From positions 1 through 35,554 of the forward strand of contig JANRKG010000019.1 in NCBI GenBank assembly GCA_033763635.1: 35,554 nucleotides of DNA, in the 5' to 3' direction. Source of the DNA: JANRKG01 sp033763635. GTDB lineage: Bacteria; Cyanobacteriota; Cyanobacteriia; GCF-001939115. Made by a program: the position numbers and the translations under genes. Shown in pieces: positions 14,715 through 23,219 of the stretch. The notes beneath the pieces are model-generated. The model searched no databases and was not told where the DNA came from. It saw nothing but the letters and a program-made list of their open reading frames with translations. The first letter of the stretch is position 1, and each line of letters begins with the position of its first letter.

Positions 14715-17102
14715 CTATTTGAAGACAGCAATTTCTCGAATCCGCCACTGACCTTCGTGACGCTTAACAGTGTAGCGAACCATGAGATCAGTATTATAGG
14801 AAGCTTCTTGATTTAACTGAGCACCTTCATACAGTTCTGCGGCCTCATTCACAGCGGCTTCGACAATCGCCTGGTTTTCATCGGAGGGATTGGGTTGAAC
14901 CTTCTTTACCTCAAAGCTATGTTTGTACTTCCAGTGCCATCCATCGTTTTTCGCTTCCTCAACCCGCTTCTGCCATCGAGTCAAAAGCGGCTCCACTAAA
15001 ATCTGGCTCAATCCCTGGTCTTGATAGTCAGACCCCAGTGCTTCTGACTTCGCAGTGAGCCATGCCTGGACAACCTGTTGTGCCATTTCCTGATCCAATG
15101 GCCCTTCTTTCGTGAGGGGATTGGAGGTTTCAGGATCGGGGATCGTAACGGGAGACTGGTCTAGCTTGATAGCGGGCTGGTCTGCTTCCAGGGCAACGGT
15201 GGACTGTCCCGGTTCTCCCTGCATCAACCATCCATAGGATTGAACAGCAAGATATCCCAAACCTCCCAGACATCCCAAGACTAAAGCACTGAGTAAAACA
15301 ATACGTCCAATCTTTGGAGAGCGGCTTGTCCCTCCCGATCGACGGGTTCCTTCAGGGGCATCTGTTCCTGGAGAAGCATCCGGATAGGCGATCGAGCTAC
15401 CCCGTCCCTGACCCATCCCTAATTTGGGATCTGGGGTCGTGGGCCTAGATCGCCCCCGACCTGTCGGTCTTGAGTCTTCACTCAGGGCAGAACGTTTGCC
15501 AGAAGGATACTGACTGGGGGGGCGATCGGCAACAGGCGTTCGCGAGGAAGGGGAACCGAGCGTTGCTCCTACCAAAGATTCCGAGGGAGCGGCAACTCGT
15601 CCGTTCCCACCTCGATCAGCAATGGAAATAGAAGCCGATTCTTGAACAGGTTGAAGGCGGGAAACGGCACCAGAACGGCTTGATCGGGTCGATTCACTTT
15701 CCGCAGGCTGGACCCGTTGCAGTCCCGATCGGGCCTGGGAGATAACAGCCCATTCCTGGGCCATTCCTGGCTCTTCTGGCAGTTCTTCTAAATACGCTTG
15801 AACCTGCTCATCCGCAAAGTACCCCTTCAACGAAACGCACCGACTCATTAAATCGCGAAAATGGGGAAATACTTCTTCTTCCAGCCATCGTTCACTATAA
15901 AGGCAGAGTCCTGGCAGTAAATCGGGCGATCCCTGGGAATTTTCTTCGATGAATGCGATCGATTCCTGTTCCTGACTCAGAGCTAAGGATTGGCTAGCTT
16001 CCTGGGTTTGCCCCAAGAGCAACGCACACACTGCATTCTCAAGATGAACATCTTGGCGACTGTTCAAGCGAGTTAACAAATGCTTGGCCCGTCGAATCAG
16101 GGAAGGTTGGTACTCAGCAAAGCCTCGCGCAATCAGGGCATAAACTGCAAGGTATGTTGCAACCGCCGAAGGGCGGCGGGCTTCTTCTTCAAATAACGCT
16201 TGCTGTTCAGCAACCGTTAGATAGCTCCGCAACTGCTGAATAAAGCGCAGAAAATCATCAATGCTTAAACCGGATTGGTCTTTCTTCGCCCCATCAATTC
16301 CACCCCGCTCTTGCAGGGCTTCCTTAAGCAGTTGCAAGCCCTTTTGTCGCTCAGCAACCTCAACTTCCGGCAGGGATAATAGCTCTAGAATCCGATAAGG
16401 ACGAAGTTTGTAGAGATCGGACTGGATCTCTCCACGTAACCCTGCAAAGACTCCCTCCCTCAGCAGGAGATCTTGCCCCAGATTAAGGGAAGCCGCCGCA
16501 TTTTCGTACTGCCCTTGCTGCCATTGCTCCCGACCTAACTCCAGGGAAGCGAGGGCAAATGTCAGAATCACATCAACCCGCACCAAGTTGGTAACTTCGG
16601 GTTGCCCATTTTGAAAACTCACTGGGCTTTGCTTCAGGACAGACTGGCTCACTTGCAGAACCAAATTGTATTCTCCCAACTCTAGAAGAATCAGAAGCGC
16701 ACCAACCAACTGCCCATCTTCAATTTCAATGCTGGGAACCTGTTGAGGCTCCTTAGCAACGATAGATGAACCGTTCAACAAAGTTCCCGGAAAGGAGGGC
16801 AGGTCAATCGGTTGATTCTCAGCAGCCTTTTCGTCTTCATCCTCTAGCACCGACGCGGAAGCTAAGGAAAGCCCATCGACCGATCGCGTCCAAAATTGCT
16901 CGTCGTAAGCTTGCCGTTTTTCTGGTGTAGAGAGAACCGCGTAAGCTTCATCAATTAACTGCCTACGAGATGCAATCGCCGCTTCCGAGTATCCCCGTCT
17001 GGGAAGCTGAAGAGAGCGATCCCGATAAGCTTGCTGAATATGTTCAGCAGTCGCTTGAACGGGTAGGCCCAGTATCCGATAGTAATCAAGCGGAATTCGC
17101 AC
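14715..17102 (-). CDS. ftn2: cell division protein Ftn2/ZipN (ARC6 homologue)
   Basis: 795 residues from GTG 17102. The frame extends 24 codons further to TTG 17174, but family members begin with the RIPLDYYRILGLP found directly after this GTG, and a GGGGAAG Shine-Dalgarno precedes it. Parts: an N-terminal J-like domain (about 5-67) without the HPD tripeptide, as in ARC6/Ftn2; a long helical region to about 450; a Ser/Pro/Arg-rich linker; one membrane segment (about 605-627, IVLLSALVLGCLGGLGYLAV); and a C-terminal DUF4101/IMS domain (about 668-795, ending GQWRIREIAVFK). Ftn2 is a membrane tether of FtsZ and organiser of the cyanobacterial divisome. Transcribed toward sphR, with the foldback element between. 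Confidence 0.93.
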   Translation of the reverse strand: MRIPLDYYRILGLPVQATAEHIQQAYRDRSLQLPRRGYSEAAIASRRQLIDEAYAVLSTPEKRQAYDEQFWTRSVDGLSLASASVLEDEDEKAAENQPIDLPSFPGTLLNGSSIVAKEPQQVPSIEIEDGQLVGALLILLELGEYNLVLQVSQSVLKQSPVSFQNGQPEVTNLVRVDVILTFALASLELGREQWQQGQYENAAASLNLGQDLLLREGVFAGLRGEIQSDLYKLRPYRILELLSLPEVEVAERQKGLQLLKEALQERGGIDGAKKDQSGLSIDDFLRFIQQLRSYLTVAEQQALFEEEARRPSAVATYLAVYALIARGFAEYQPSLIRRAKHLLTRLNSRQDVHLENAVCALLLGQTQEASQSLALSQEQESIAFIEENSQGSPDLLPGLCLYSERWLEEEVFPHFRDLMSRCVSLKGYFADEQVQAYLEELPEEPGMAQEWAVISQARSGLQRVQPAESESTRSSRSGAVSRLQPVQESASISIADRGGNGRVAAPSESLVGATLGSPSSRTPVADRPPSQYPSGKRSALSEDSRPTGRGRSRPTTPDPKLGMGQGRGSSIAYPDASPGTDAPEGTRRSGGTSRSPKIGRIVLLSALVLGCLGGLGYLAVQSYGWLMQGEPGQSTVALEADQPAIKLDQSPVTIPDPETSNPLTKEGPLDQEMAQQVVQAWLTAKSEALGSDYQDQGLSQILVEPLLTRWQKRVEEAKNDGWHWKYKHSFEVKKVQPNPSDENQAIVEAAVNEAAELYEGAQLNQEASYNTDLMVRYTVKRHEGQWRIREIAVFK

Positions 17103-17732
17103 AGTTCGCTTCCCCAGCAGCAAGCAATAGAGTGGTTCTGAATTGGCTAACCCATGATAACGAATTTGCCCCAAAGGGTAGCAGATAAAAGCCGTGATAG
17201 CAATGCAAGGAGAGTCTTATATTAAGGAGAGATCCTTCTCTTTAGGAGTTCAGGCAAAGGCTTAAGGCAAAATACAAAATATTGAAAGACAAAATATTGA
17301 AAGACAAGCAACAGTGAAAGACAAGCAACAGAAATCTTGAAGTAAGGTAGATCCTGAACAAAATCCTTAAACAAAACCCTGAACAAAGTCTCAGTAGAAC
17401 AATTCAAGCAGAACACTTCAAACGACTGAACCCTATTGAAACTTAATCAAAAAGTTACCCAAAAAACCATTCGACGTTACAATGCATTACTCAAAATTGC
17501 GTTACTAAAAATTGCATTGTAAAAATATTTTTTTCAAGAGTTTACCAGCGTACGTTCAAAATCAAACGGGATCGTACCATTTTTATACAAGTTTTAACAC
17601 CAAATAAGTTTTGTTTTCAGGCTTATAATCCAAAATATTCTGGATCTGTGATGTTTTAGTCAGATTCGATCGATTTTCGCAACGAATTATTCGATACAAT
17701 ACTCTTTGCTCAACTCTCCCTGAAGGCGATCG
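17103..17732. other. AT-rich divergent region ftn2 / pdhA
   Basis: About 630 nt between divergent starts. It holds a cluster of tandem repeats (17274-17331) and a TACAAT box at 17695-17700 before pdhA without a good -35. The 64-codon minus-strand frame at 17222-17416 reads through the repeats as FQYFVFQYFVF and is probably not a gene. Confidence 0.6.
17274..17331 (+). repeat. short tandem repeat cluster
   Basis: Two perfect 15-nt units ACAAAATATTGAAAG (17274-17288 and 17289-17303) are followed by the related ACAAGCAACAGTGAAAG (17304-17320) and a partial ACAAGCAACAG (17321-17331). It lies in the divergent ftn2/pdhA region. Confidence 0.85.
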
Positions 17733-18764
17733 ATGGTCCAGGAAAGAACACTCCCCATTTCCCACGCGGCTGAAGAAATTAAGCTGACCCGTGAAGAAGG
17801 GTTACGCCTGTACGAGGACATGGTCCTGGGGCGAACCTTTGAAGATAAGTGTGCCGAGATGTACTATCGCGGCAAAATGTTTGGGTTCGTTCACCTTTAC
17901 AACGGGCAGGAGGCAGTTTCCTCCGGGATCGTCAAAGCGATGCGCCCTGATGATTATGTTTGCAGCACCTACCGGGAACACGTCCATGCTCTGAGTGCAG
18001 GGGTTCCTGCTCGGGAAGTAATGGCAGAACTGTTTGGCAAGGCCACAGGATGCAGTAAGGGACGGGGAGGGTCGATGCACCTCTTCTCAGCGGAACATAA
18101 CCTGTTGGGTGGGTTCGCCTTCGTTGCCGAGGGAATTCCCGTAGCCACAGGGGCCGCTTTTCAAAGCCGATATCGCCGTGAAGTGATGGGAGACCCCAAC
18201 GCGGATCAGGTAACCGCTTGCTTCTTTGGAGATGGAGCCTGTAACAACGGGCAATTTTTCGAGTGTCTGAACATGGCGGTTCTCTGGAAACTGCCGATTA
18301 TTTATGTGGTTGAGAATAACAAATGGGCGATCGGGATGGCCCATGAACGGGCAACCTCTGTTCCAGAGATCTACAAGAAAGCCGCTGCCTTTGGCATGGT
18401 AGGCGTTGAAGTGGATGGGATGGATGTGTTAGCCGTCCATGCAGCCGCACGGGAAGCCGTTGAACGGGCCAGAGCAGGGGAAGGGCCAACCTTAATCGAA
18501 GCCTTGACCTATCGCTTCCGGGGCCACTCCCTGGCAGACCCCGATGAACTACGGGCCAAGCCAGAAAAAGAGTTCTGGTTTTCCCGCGATCCCATCAAGA
18601 AGTTTGCAACCTATCTCACTGAAAAGGGTCTGTCCGATTCAGATGAGTTAAAAGAGATCGATCGGAAGATCCAGGCAACCGTAGATGAAGCCGTTAAGTT
18701 TGCTGAGAGTAGCCCCGAACCCGATCCGTCTGAGCTATATCGGTATATCTTTGCAGAAGATTAA
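17733..18764 (+). CDS. pdhA: pyruvate dehydrogenase E1 component, alpha subunit
   Basis: 343 residues, the usual length of cyanobacterial and plastid E1-alpha. With E1-beta it decarboxylates pyruvate using thiamine diphosphate and passes the acetyl group to the lipoyl domain of E2. The ThDP motif runs from GDG (166-168) to VENN in GDGACNNGQFFE...YVVENN. Other family marks are YREHVHALSAGV, KGRGGSMHLFS and the phosphorylation-loop-like YRFRGHSLADPDELR. The subunit is cytoplasmic. E1-beta is not adjacent, as is common in cyanobacteria, where pdh genes are scattered. The gene stands alone with a strong terminator directly behind it. Confidence 0.96.
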   Translation: MVQERTLPISHAAEEIKLTREEGLRLYEDMVLGRTFEDKCAEMYYRGKMFGFVHLYNGQEAVSSGIVKAMRPDDYVCSTYREHVHALSAGVPAREVMAELFGKATGCSKGRGGSMHLFSAEHNLLGGFAFVAEGIPVATGAAFQSRYRREVMGDPNADQVTACFFGDGACNNGQFFECLNMAVLWKLPIIYVVENNKWAIGMAHERATSVPEIYKKAAAFGMVGVEVDGMDVLAVHAAAREAVERARAGEGPTLIEALTYRFRGHSLADPDELRAKPEKEFWFSRDPIKKFATYLTEKGLSDSDELKEIDRKIQATVDEAVKFAESSPEPDPSELYRYIFAED

Positions 18765-18793
18765 TTTGTTACTGTACTAAAAACCCAGTTCCC

Positions 18794-18839
18794 AAAAAAG
18801 CTCTCAAAAAGTACACCCTATCTTTTTGAGAGCTTTTTT
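18794..18839 (+). terminator. intrinsic terminator of pdhA
   Basis: Perfect 18-bp inverted repeat (18794-18811 with 18822-18839) with core GCTCTC/GAGAGC, a 10-nt loop, and an A-run on one side with a T-run on the other, so it can work in both directions. It begins 29 nt after the pdhA stop. Confidence 0.93.
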
Positions 18840-18945
18840 CGGCAAATTCACTGATCTATCCATTCCCAGAAGTTTGTGATGCTAAACACACAACACTGCT
18901 ATTTTTTGTTGTTTGCTTTTCATCAGTCTGGAGATAGATCGCTGG

Positions 18946-20235
18946 ATGAAATTGCCTACTTTTGTTTTAAGTTTCCTGCTGTTTCTGCTTCTCGTCCTGG
19001 TGAATCCCTATTCAAGTCAAGCGGAGGTAGTATCGACCGCTCCAGAGGAACACATTGGGGTGGCGAGTATTCGTTCCAACGTCTTGCCTGGAATTATGAT
19101 TGGGGGCCATTATGAGGGATTGCTCAAGATTTTGCAGCAGCCCTACACAGCCAGTGGGAGTGTCGGGGAGCAGATGGAAACGGTGATGCGTCGCATCATT
19201 GAAGATGAACTGTCCCAGTCTGGCTATCTTCCCTGGGGGATGAATCAACAATCCGTCTTTGCTGATCAGTTGCCAGAGGAAATGGAACCTCCCCGCTTTT
19301 TGATGGGTGGCACCATTACCCAGGTAGAATTTAATACCTACGATTCCTGGTTGGGTCGCACCACAGAAGAACGGCGGGCCATTCGCTGGGAAGTCCTCGA
19401 TCGCCAAACAAACCGAATTGTGGCCCGTCAGGAAACCTGGGGATCAGCCAAAGTTCCCGGATTAGATAACCCTGCGGCAATTTACGAATCGACGCGCAAA
19501 AGTTTTCAGGCTTTTTTAGCCCAGGCCAATCTCGATGCCCTGGTTCACCCAGTTAGCATCACCCAGCACCCTGCATCCCCTTCCCGGTATGAGGTGACGG
19601 CGATTGTGCATCCCGATGCGTCCTTACCCGTCCGCGAGATTCTACGCCATGCAGTCCCGGAAACCGTCACCATCCGATCCAATGCAGGGCGAGGCAGTGG
19701 CTTTTTTATTGACGAATCCGGGTTACTGCTCACAAATCAGCATGTAGTCGGTTCAGCCTTTTCAGTGAATGTAGACCTGTACGATGGCTCGACCCATCCA
19801 GCCCATATTTTAAAGCGAAATGTCAAATCCGACCTGGCGTTGCTCCAGATGGAAGACCCCATTTCTGGCATTCAGGGGCTACCCTTATGCCATACAGGTG
19901 CAATCCATGTTGGCGAAGAAGTTGTCGCGATCGGGAATCCTTTAAGACTCACGAACACCGTTACCAGAGGGATCGTCAGTGCCATTCGCACCACTGGAAG
20001 ACGGCATCTGATTCAAACCGATGTTGCCATTAATCCCGGCAATAGCGGGGGACCCCTCCTCAATTATGGAGGAGCCGTGATCGGCATTATTACCGAGAAG
20101 GTTGCCAGCCCAGGTGTGGAGGGATTGGGCTTTGCTTTGCCCATTGCCGAATCATTACAGCAGTTAGGAATCCAGGTACGAACCCCAAACGATGTTGAAC
20201 TAAACTCCTGTGGGAATCCTGATGCCAGTGCTTAA
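18946..20235 (+). CDS. secreted trypsin-like serine protease without PDZ domain
   Basis: 429 residues from ATG 18946. I chose this start because it opens a clean signal peptide (KLPTFVLSFLLFLLLVLV, likely cut after SSQA at about 26); earlier in-frame starts add a charged extension. Residues about 240-420 are an HtrA-like trypsin domain with the triad H266 (LLLTNQHVVG), D296 (KSDLALLQME) and S367 (INPGNSGGPLL). There is no PDZ domain after it, unlike DegP/HhoA/HtrA. Before it lies a region of about 200 residues that I do not recognise; its FLMGGTITQVEFNTYDSW to RWEVLDRQTNRIVARQ stretch recalls CsgG-like or related periplasmic modules. It should act in the periplasm or outside the cell. It begins about 180 nt after pdhA, beyond the terminator. 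Confidence 0.85.
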   Translation: MKLPTFVLSFLLFLLLVLVNPYSSQAEVVSTAPEEHIGVASIRSNVLPGIMIGGHYEGLLKILQQPYTASGSVGEQMETVMRRIIEDELSQSGYLPWGMNQQSVFADQLPEEMEPPRFLMGGTITQVEFNTYDSWLGRTTEERRAIRWEVLDRQTNRIVARQETWGSAKVPGLDNPAAIYESTRKSFQAFLAQANLDALVHPVSITQHPASPSRYEVTAIVHPDASLPVREILRHAVPETVTIRSNAGRGSGFFIDESGLLLTNQHVVGSAFSVNVDLYDGSTHPAHILKRNVKSDLALLQMEDPISGIQGLPLCHTGAIHVGEEVVAIGNPLRLTNTVTRGIVSAIRTTGRRHLIQTDVAINPGNSGGPLLNYGGAVIGIITEKVASPGVEGLGFALPIAESLQQLGIQVRTPNDVELNSCGNPDASA

Positions 20236-20346
20236 GGATCAATGATTGTCCCTCCTCAGAAGACCTTAAGACAAGTTTGAGCAATTCCCAATAGACCTTA
20301 ATTGAGGGCATAAATGATTAGCTAAGCCATCAAAAGCGGGTGCTGT

Positions 20347-22014
20347 ATGAGCAAATTGACACCGGACCAACGCAATACCCTTTATCTGGCGGAGGCCGAG
20401 CGGACGGGGATTCATAAGCCGATTCTGGCGGCGCTCTATGAGGCCCACGATCGCACCTCCCTGGCAGATGGAGAAACGGGCTTGGGAGTCTCTCCCGCCA
20501 ACCGCATTTCTCTGGAGCAGGTGAATACCTTTGCGGGGCAGGTGCAGTTTGCTGCCAATACCATTCGCAGCCTCACCGATAATTTGGTGAGTACCGGATG
20601 GCGGGGAATTGATTTGTGGAACGCAGAGCAGGGGCGTTATACCGATCGCTTCCTCCAACGAGTCGCCGCCGGATATGCCCCTCCCCCCAGCGATACTACC
20701 GCCGCCCGTCTGGAAGCCGCGAATCCCACAGTCCTGATTCAGGCGTACCTGGAGGATTTAGGGGTTGATGTTCAAGGAGAAAAGCAACCGACAAATCTCG
20801 CCTACCTGGATGATGCCCTTCTGGCCCTGGTAGACCGGATTCCAGCCTACTACACGAATCAGAGCTATCAACGAGAAGCGTTACTGGAAGCCCTGCGGCT
20901 CTGGCGTAAATTTGACACACGGCAAGCGGTGCTTGCGTCCCTGAACCTGCTACCTGCGAACAATGCTGCTTTAGAAGAAGTGGATGAGGTCGCCCTCGAT
21001 CGAGTGCTTGTGCAGTTTATTCAGCAAGTGTCGCGAAACTATGGCGGCTTACCCCACCAACGGGAAGCGTTGATTCGGTTGACCCAGCTTTGGCGGCAAC
21101 TGGATTCCCGCGAGGCAGCAATCGGTTCCCTGGCAAACAACCGCTCTCCTGAGGGAAACCTCAGAATCATTGATCCCGCATTGATTGCCTTTGTTCAACG
21201 AATTCCCCCAAATTACCGGGGACGGGCCGAAGAACGTAATGCCCTGGTAGAAGGCTTTCGAGTCTGGCGTAAATTAGATTCCCGCCCTGCGGCCCTGGTC
21301 GCTTTAGGCATTGATCCCAACATTCTGACTTCAGGAACAGCGGATGCAGCAACCCTTGCAAATACAGCCCGCCAACTCGATCGGGAACTTCTAAATTTTG
21401 TTCAGCGCATTCCAGGAGTCTATCGAGAGGGACCAGATCATCGAGAAGCCCTGATTCGAATGGTCCAACTCTGGCGCAACTTGACAACCCGTGACCAGAC
21501 TATTCGATCGCTTTTGGAAGACGTTCGACAGATGCAGCGTGCCCGTCCCAACAGCCCAGAAGCAGCCCCCCGCCCCTCTCCCCTAGTCCTGCCTCGTCGC
21601 CCCGATCGCTGGACTCCCAAGAACCTTCAAATCTATGCGCCCATTGTTCAAAATGGGAGTTTTACCTGGGCAGAAGCAACTCATGGAGGCACACGCCTGC
21701 CTCCCAATCAAGCCACCGTCGATGCGATCGTTCGGATTGCCCGCCTCGCCCAACAAGCGAGAGAACGAATTGGCAGACCCTTACAAGTCACAAGCTGGTA
21801 TCGTCCGCCTGACGTTAATGCACGGGTCGGGGGAGTCTCTAACAGTCGTCATATCGTGGGAGATGCGATCGATTTCTACTGTGATGGTCTTACAGGAGAT
21901 CAAATATATTGGTTTTTAGATCCCTGGTGGCCGGGTGGCTTAGGCCGTTACGAAAATTTTCCTTACCTCAGCCATATTGACGCACGGGGTTATCGGGCCA
22001 GGTGGTTACGGTGA
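20347..22014 (+). CDS. M15 peptidase with four internal repeats
   Basis: 555 residues. The C-terminal domain (about 425-555) is an M15 zinc peptidase of the D-Ala-D-Ala carboxypeptidase type. It has TSWYRPPDVNARVGG, zinc ligands H502 and D509 in NSRHIVGDAIDFY, and H543 in LSHIDARG. Before it, four related segments begin near residues 158, 221, 279 and 348 with the pattern LLxFVQRIPxxY...REALIRxxQLWRxLDxRxAxxxSL. They alternate with short spacers, including a Pro-rich linker before the peptidase. The N-terminus (1-120) mentions no known motif except an EAERTGIHKPILAALYEAH start. No signal peptide is visible, so export and the site of action on peptidoglycan are unclear. Confidence 0.82.
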   Translation: MSKLTPDQRNTLYLAEAERTGIHKPILAALYEAHDRTSLADGETGLGVSPANRISLEQVNTFAGQVQFAANTIRSLTDNLVSTGWRGIDLWNAEQGRYTDRFLQRVAAGYAPPPSDTTAARLEAANPTVLIQAYLEDLGVDVQGEKQPTNLAYLDDALLALVDRIPAYYTNQSYQREALLEALRLWRKFDTRQAVLASLNLLPANNAALEEVDEVALDRVLVQFIQQVSRNYGGLPHQREALIRLTQLWRQLDSREAAIGSLANNRSPEGNLRIIDPALIAFVQRIPPNYRGRAEERNALVEGFRVWRKLDSRPAALVALGIDPNILTSGTADAATLANTARQLDRELLNFVQRIPGVYREGPDHREALIRMVQLWRNLTTRDQTIRSLLEDVRQMQRARPNSPEAAPRPSPLVLPRRPDRWTPKNLQIYAPIVQNGSFTWAEATHGGTRLPPNQATVDAIVRIARLAQQARERIGRPLQVTSWYRPPDVNARVGGVSNSRHIVGDAIDFYCDGLTGDQIYWFLDPWWPGGLGRYENFPYLSHIDARGYRARWLR

Positions 22015-22113
22015 TTGTCCTGATTAATCGCTAACATCGTGGTAGAGAATGATGTCAGGATACTCATTCTGGGCACTCTATAGCTATAAAGTCCTTCCGA
22101 TAGGTCTCTACCC

Positions 22114-22920
22114 ATGTCACCCCCCGTGATTTTCCCTCAACTGCTGCTAGCTCAGGCGAAACAACCCCCCAAGAGAACGACGACCCAACCTGCGTCCCAA
22201 CAAACCGCCAAATCTACGGCTGACGAAGGAGCGGGGCCAATCTGGTTGTTTACCACTGGGGGGCTTGCTATTCTCCTGGTGGCATTGGGGGTCTTTTTCA
22301 AGATTAAGGTAGAACAATATAACAAGAAGCTACGGTTTGAAGACCTGAAAAATAAAGACCTCCAGAAGAAATTAAAGCTTGCAGTGGAAACGATCTCCAA
22401 AATGGAGCGGAACCCGGATCTAATCCACTCACGGGAGTTTAACCTGGATTACCTGCGAATGCGGATGGATGAAGAAGTCTTCCACTTTGCGATCGTCAAC
22501 CAGATTAAAATTAAGGTTAAAGAAAAAATCTCAATGGCCCTACGCCCTACCCAGGCAAATGAGGGCACTCTGGGGATTGCCAGTGCAGGGCGGCAGGTGG
22601 ATGAGATGTTTGATGTTGAGTACGAACCGGGAGACCTGCCTAAAGGAACCAAGCGTGTTCTCTTCCGAATTCAGATTCGTCTCACCAAACTGCCCACCCA
22701 ACCAACATCAGCCACCATTAGCCAGATTATCGACTGCCTGGAAACGTATCTAAAGCCTTCAGACCAACAGCATGATACCTGGCAACCCACCATTCAGGCC
22801 CGCATTGCTCAAATTCATTGGGACCAGAAGGCCAAGCCCACCCCCTTGCTGGTGTTGGAGCAGACAACGGAAGGCACCAATGTCACTTTCCGCACCAACC
22901 GCAACATTGTTCATAAGTAG
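22114..22920 (+). CDS. unknown conserved-looking membrane protein
   Basis: 268 residues. An N-terminal Gln/Thr/Lys-rich stretch with a weak hydrophobic start is followed by one strong membrane segment (about 43-65, IWLFTTGGLAILLVALGVFF). A basic coiled-coil-like helix comes next (KNKDLQKKLKLAVETISKME). The C-terminal 160 residues look like a soluble alpha/beta domain ending in NVTFRTNRNIVHK. I do not recognise a named family. Codon use and HIP1 content are like the neighbours, so it is probably a native cyanobacterial gene. It lies 99 nt after the M15 peptidase gene and may share its transcript; the devBCA operon follows after 299 nt. Confidence 0.75.
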   Translation: MSPPVIFPQLLLAQAKQPPKRTTTQPASQQTAKSTADEGAGPIWLFTTGGLAILLVALGVFFKIKVEQYNKKLRFEDLKNKDLQKKLKLAVETISKMERNPDLIHSREFNLDYLRMRMDEEVFHFAIVNQIKIKVKEKISMALRPTQANEGTLGIASAGRQVDEMFDVEYEPGDLPKGTKRVLFRIQIRLTKLPTQPTSATISQIIDCLETYLKPSDQQHDTWQPTIQARIAQIHWDQKAKPTPLLVLEQTTEGTNVTFRTNRNIVHK

Positions 22921-23219
22921 CGAGAGGAAAATCCTTCAGGGTTGAACAGGGGAGAAACAGCCTCTTCTGTTGTCGTTCGTATTCTCTCCCTTCAGGCAGT
23001 CCTCGATCGCGCTTTTTTAAGAGAACGTTGCGGTTTTATACACAATTCTGTTATTGACAAGTTTCCTAAACTGAACGGGATAGTTTAATATTTTATAGAT
23101 TATTCACATTTTTCTCAGGAAGGAATGGCAAAGGAGTGAACGAGTTGTTACCGTTCTCTACCTTCACGTTGTTCCTGTCATCTGTTCAGTTTGACTTGCC
23201 ACTTCGGAGCAATTAACCC

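Noticed and set aside
17222..17416. 64-codon minus-strand frame in the ftn2/pdhA gap
   Set aside because: It reads through tandem repeats, giving a FQYFVFQYFVF run, and has no familiar domain; its position fits a non-coding repeat region better.
22949..22990. Hairpin GGGGAGAA...TTCTCTCCC after the unknown membrane protein as a terminator
   Set aside because: Bulged stem with an internal small hairpin and no T-run directly behind it; too weak to call.
23054..23059. Perfect TTGACA as a -35 box before devB
   Set aside because: No -10-like hexamer occurs at 16-18 nt; the nearest A/T-rich candidates are 20 nt or more away.
23140..23165. Possible NtcA site before devB (GTTACCGTTCTCTAC)
   Set aside because: The first half-site is GTT instead of GTA and the spacing is 9, so it does not meet GTA-N8-TAC.
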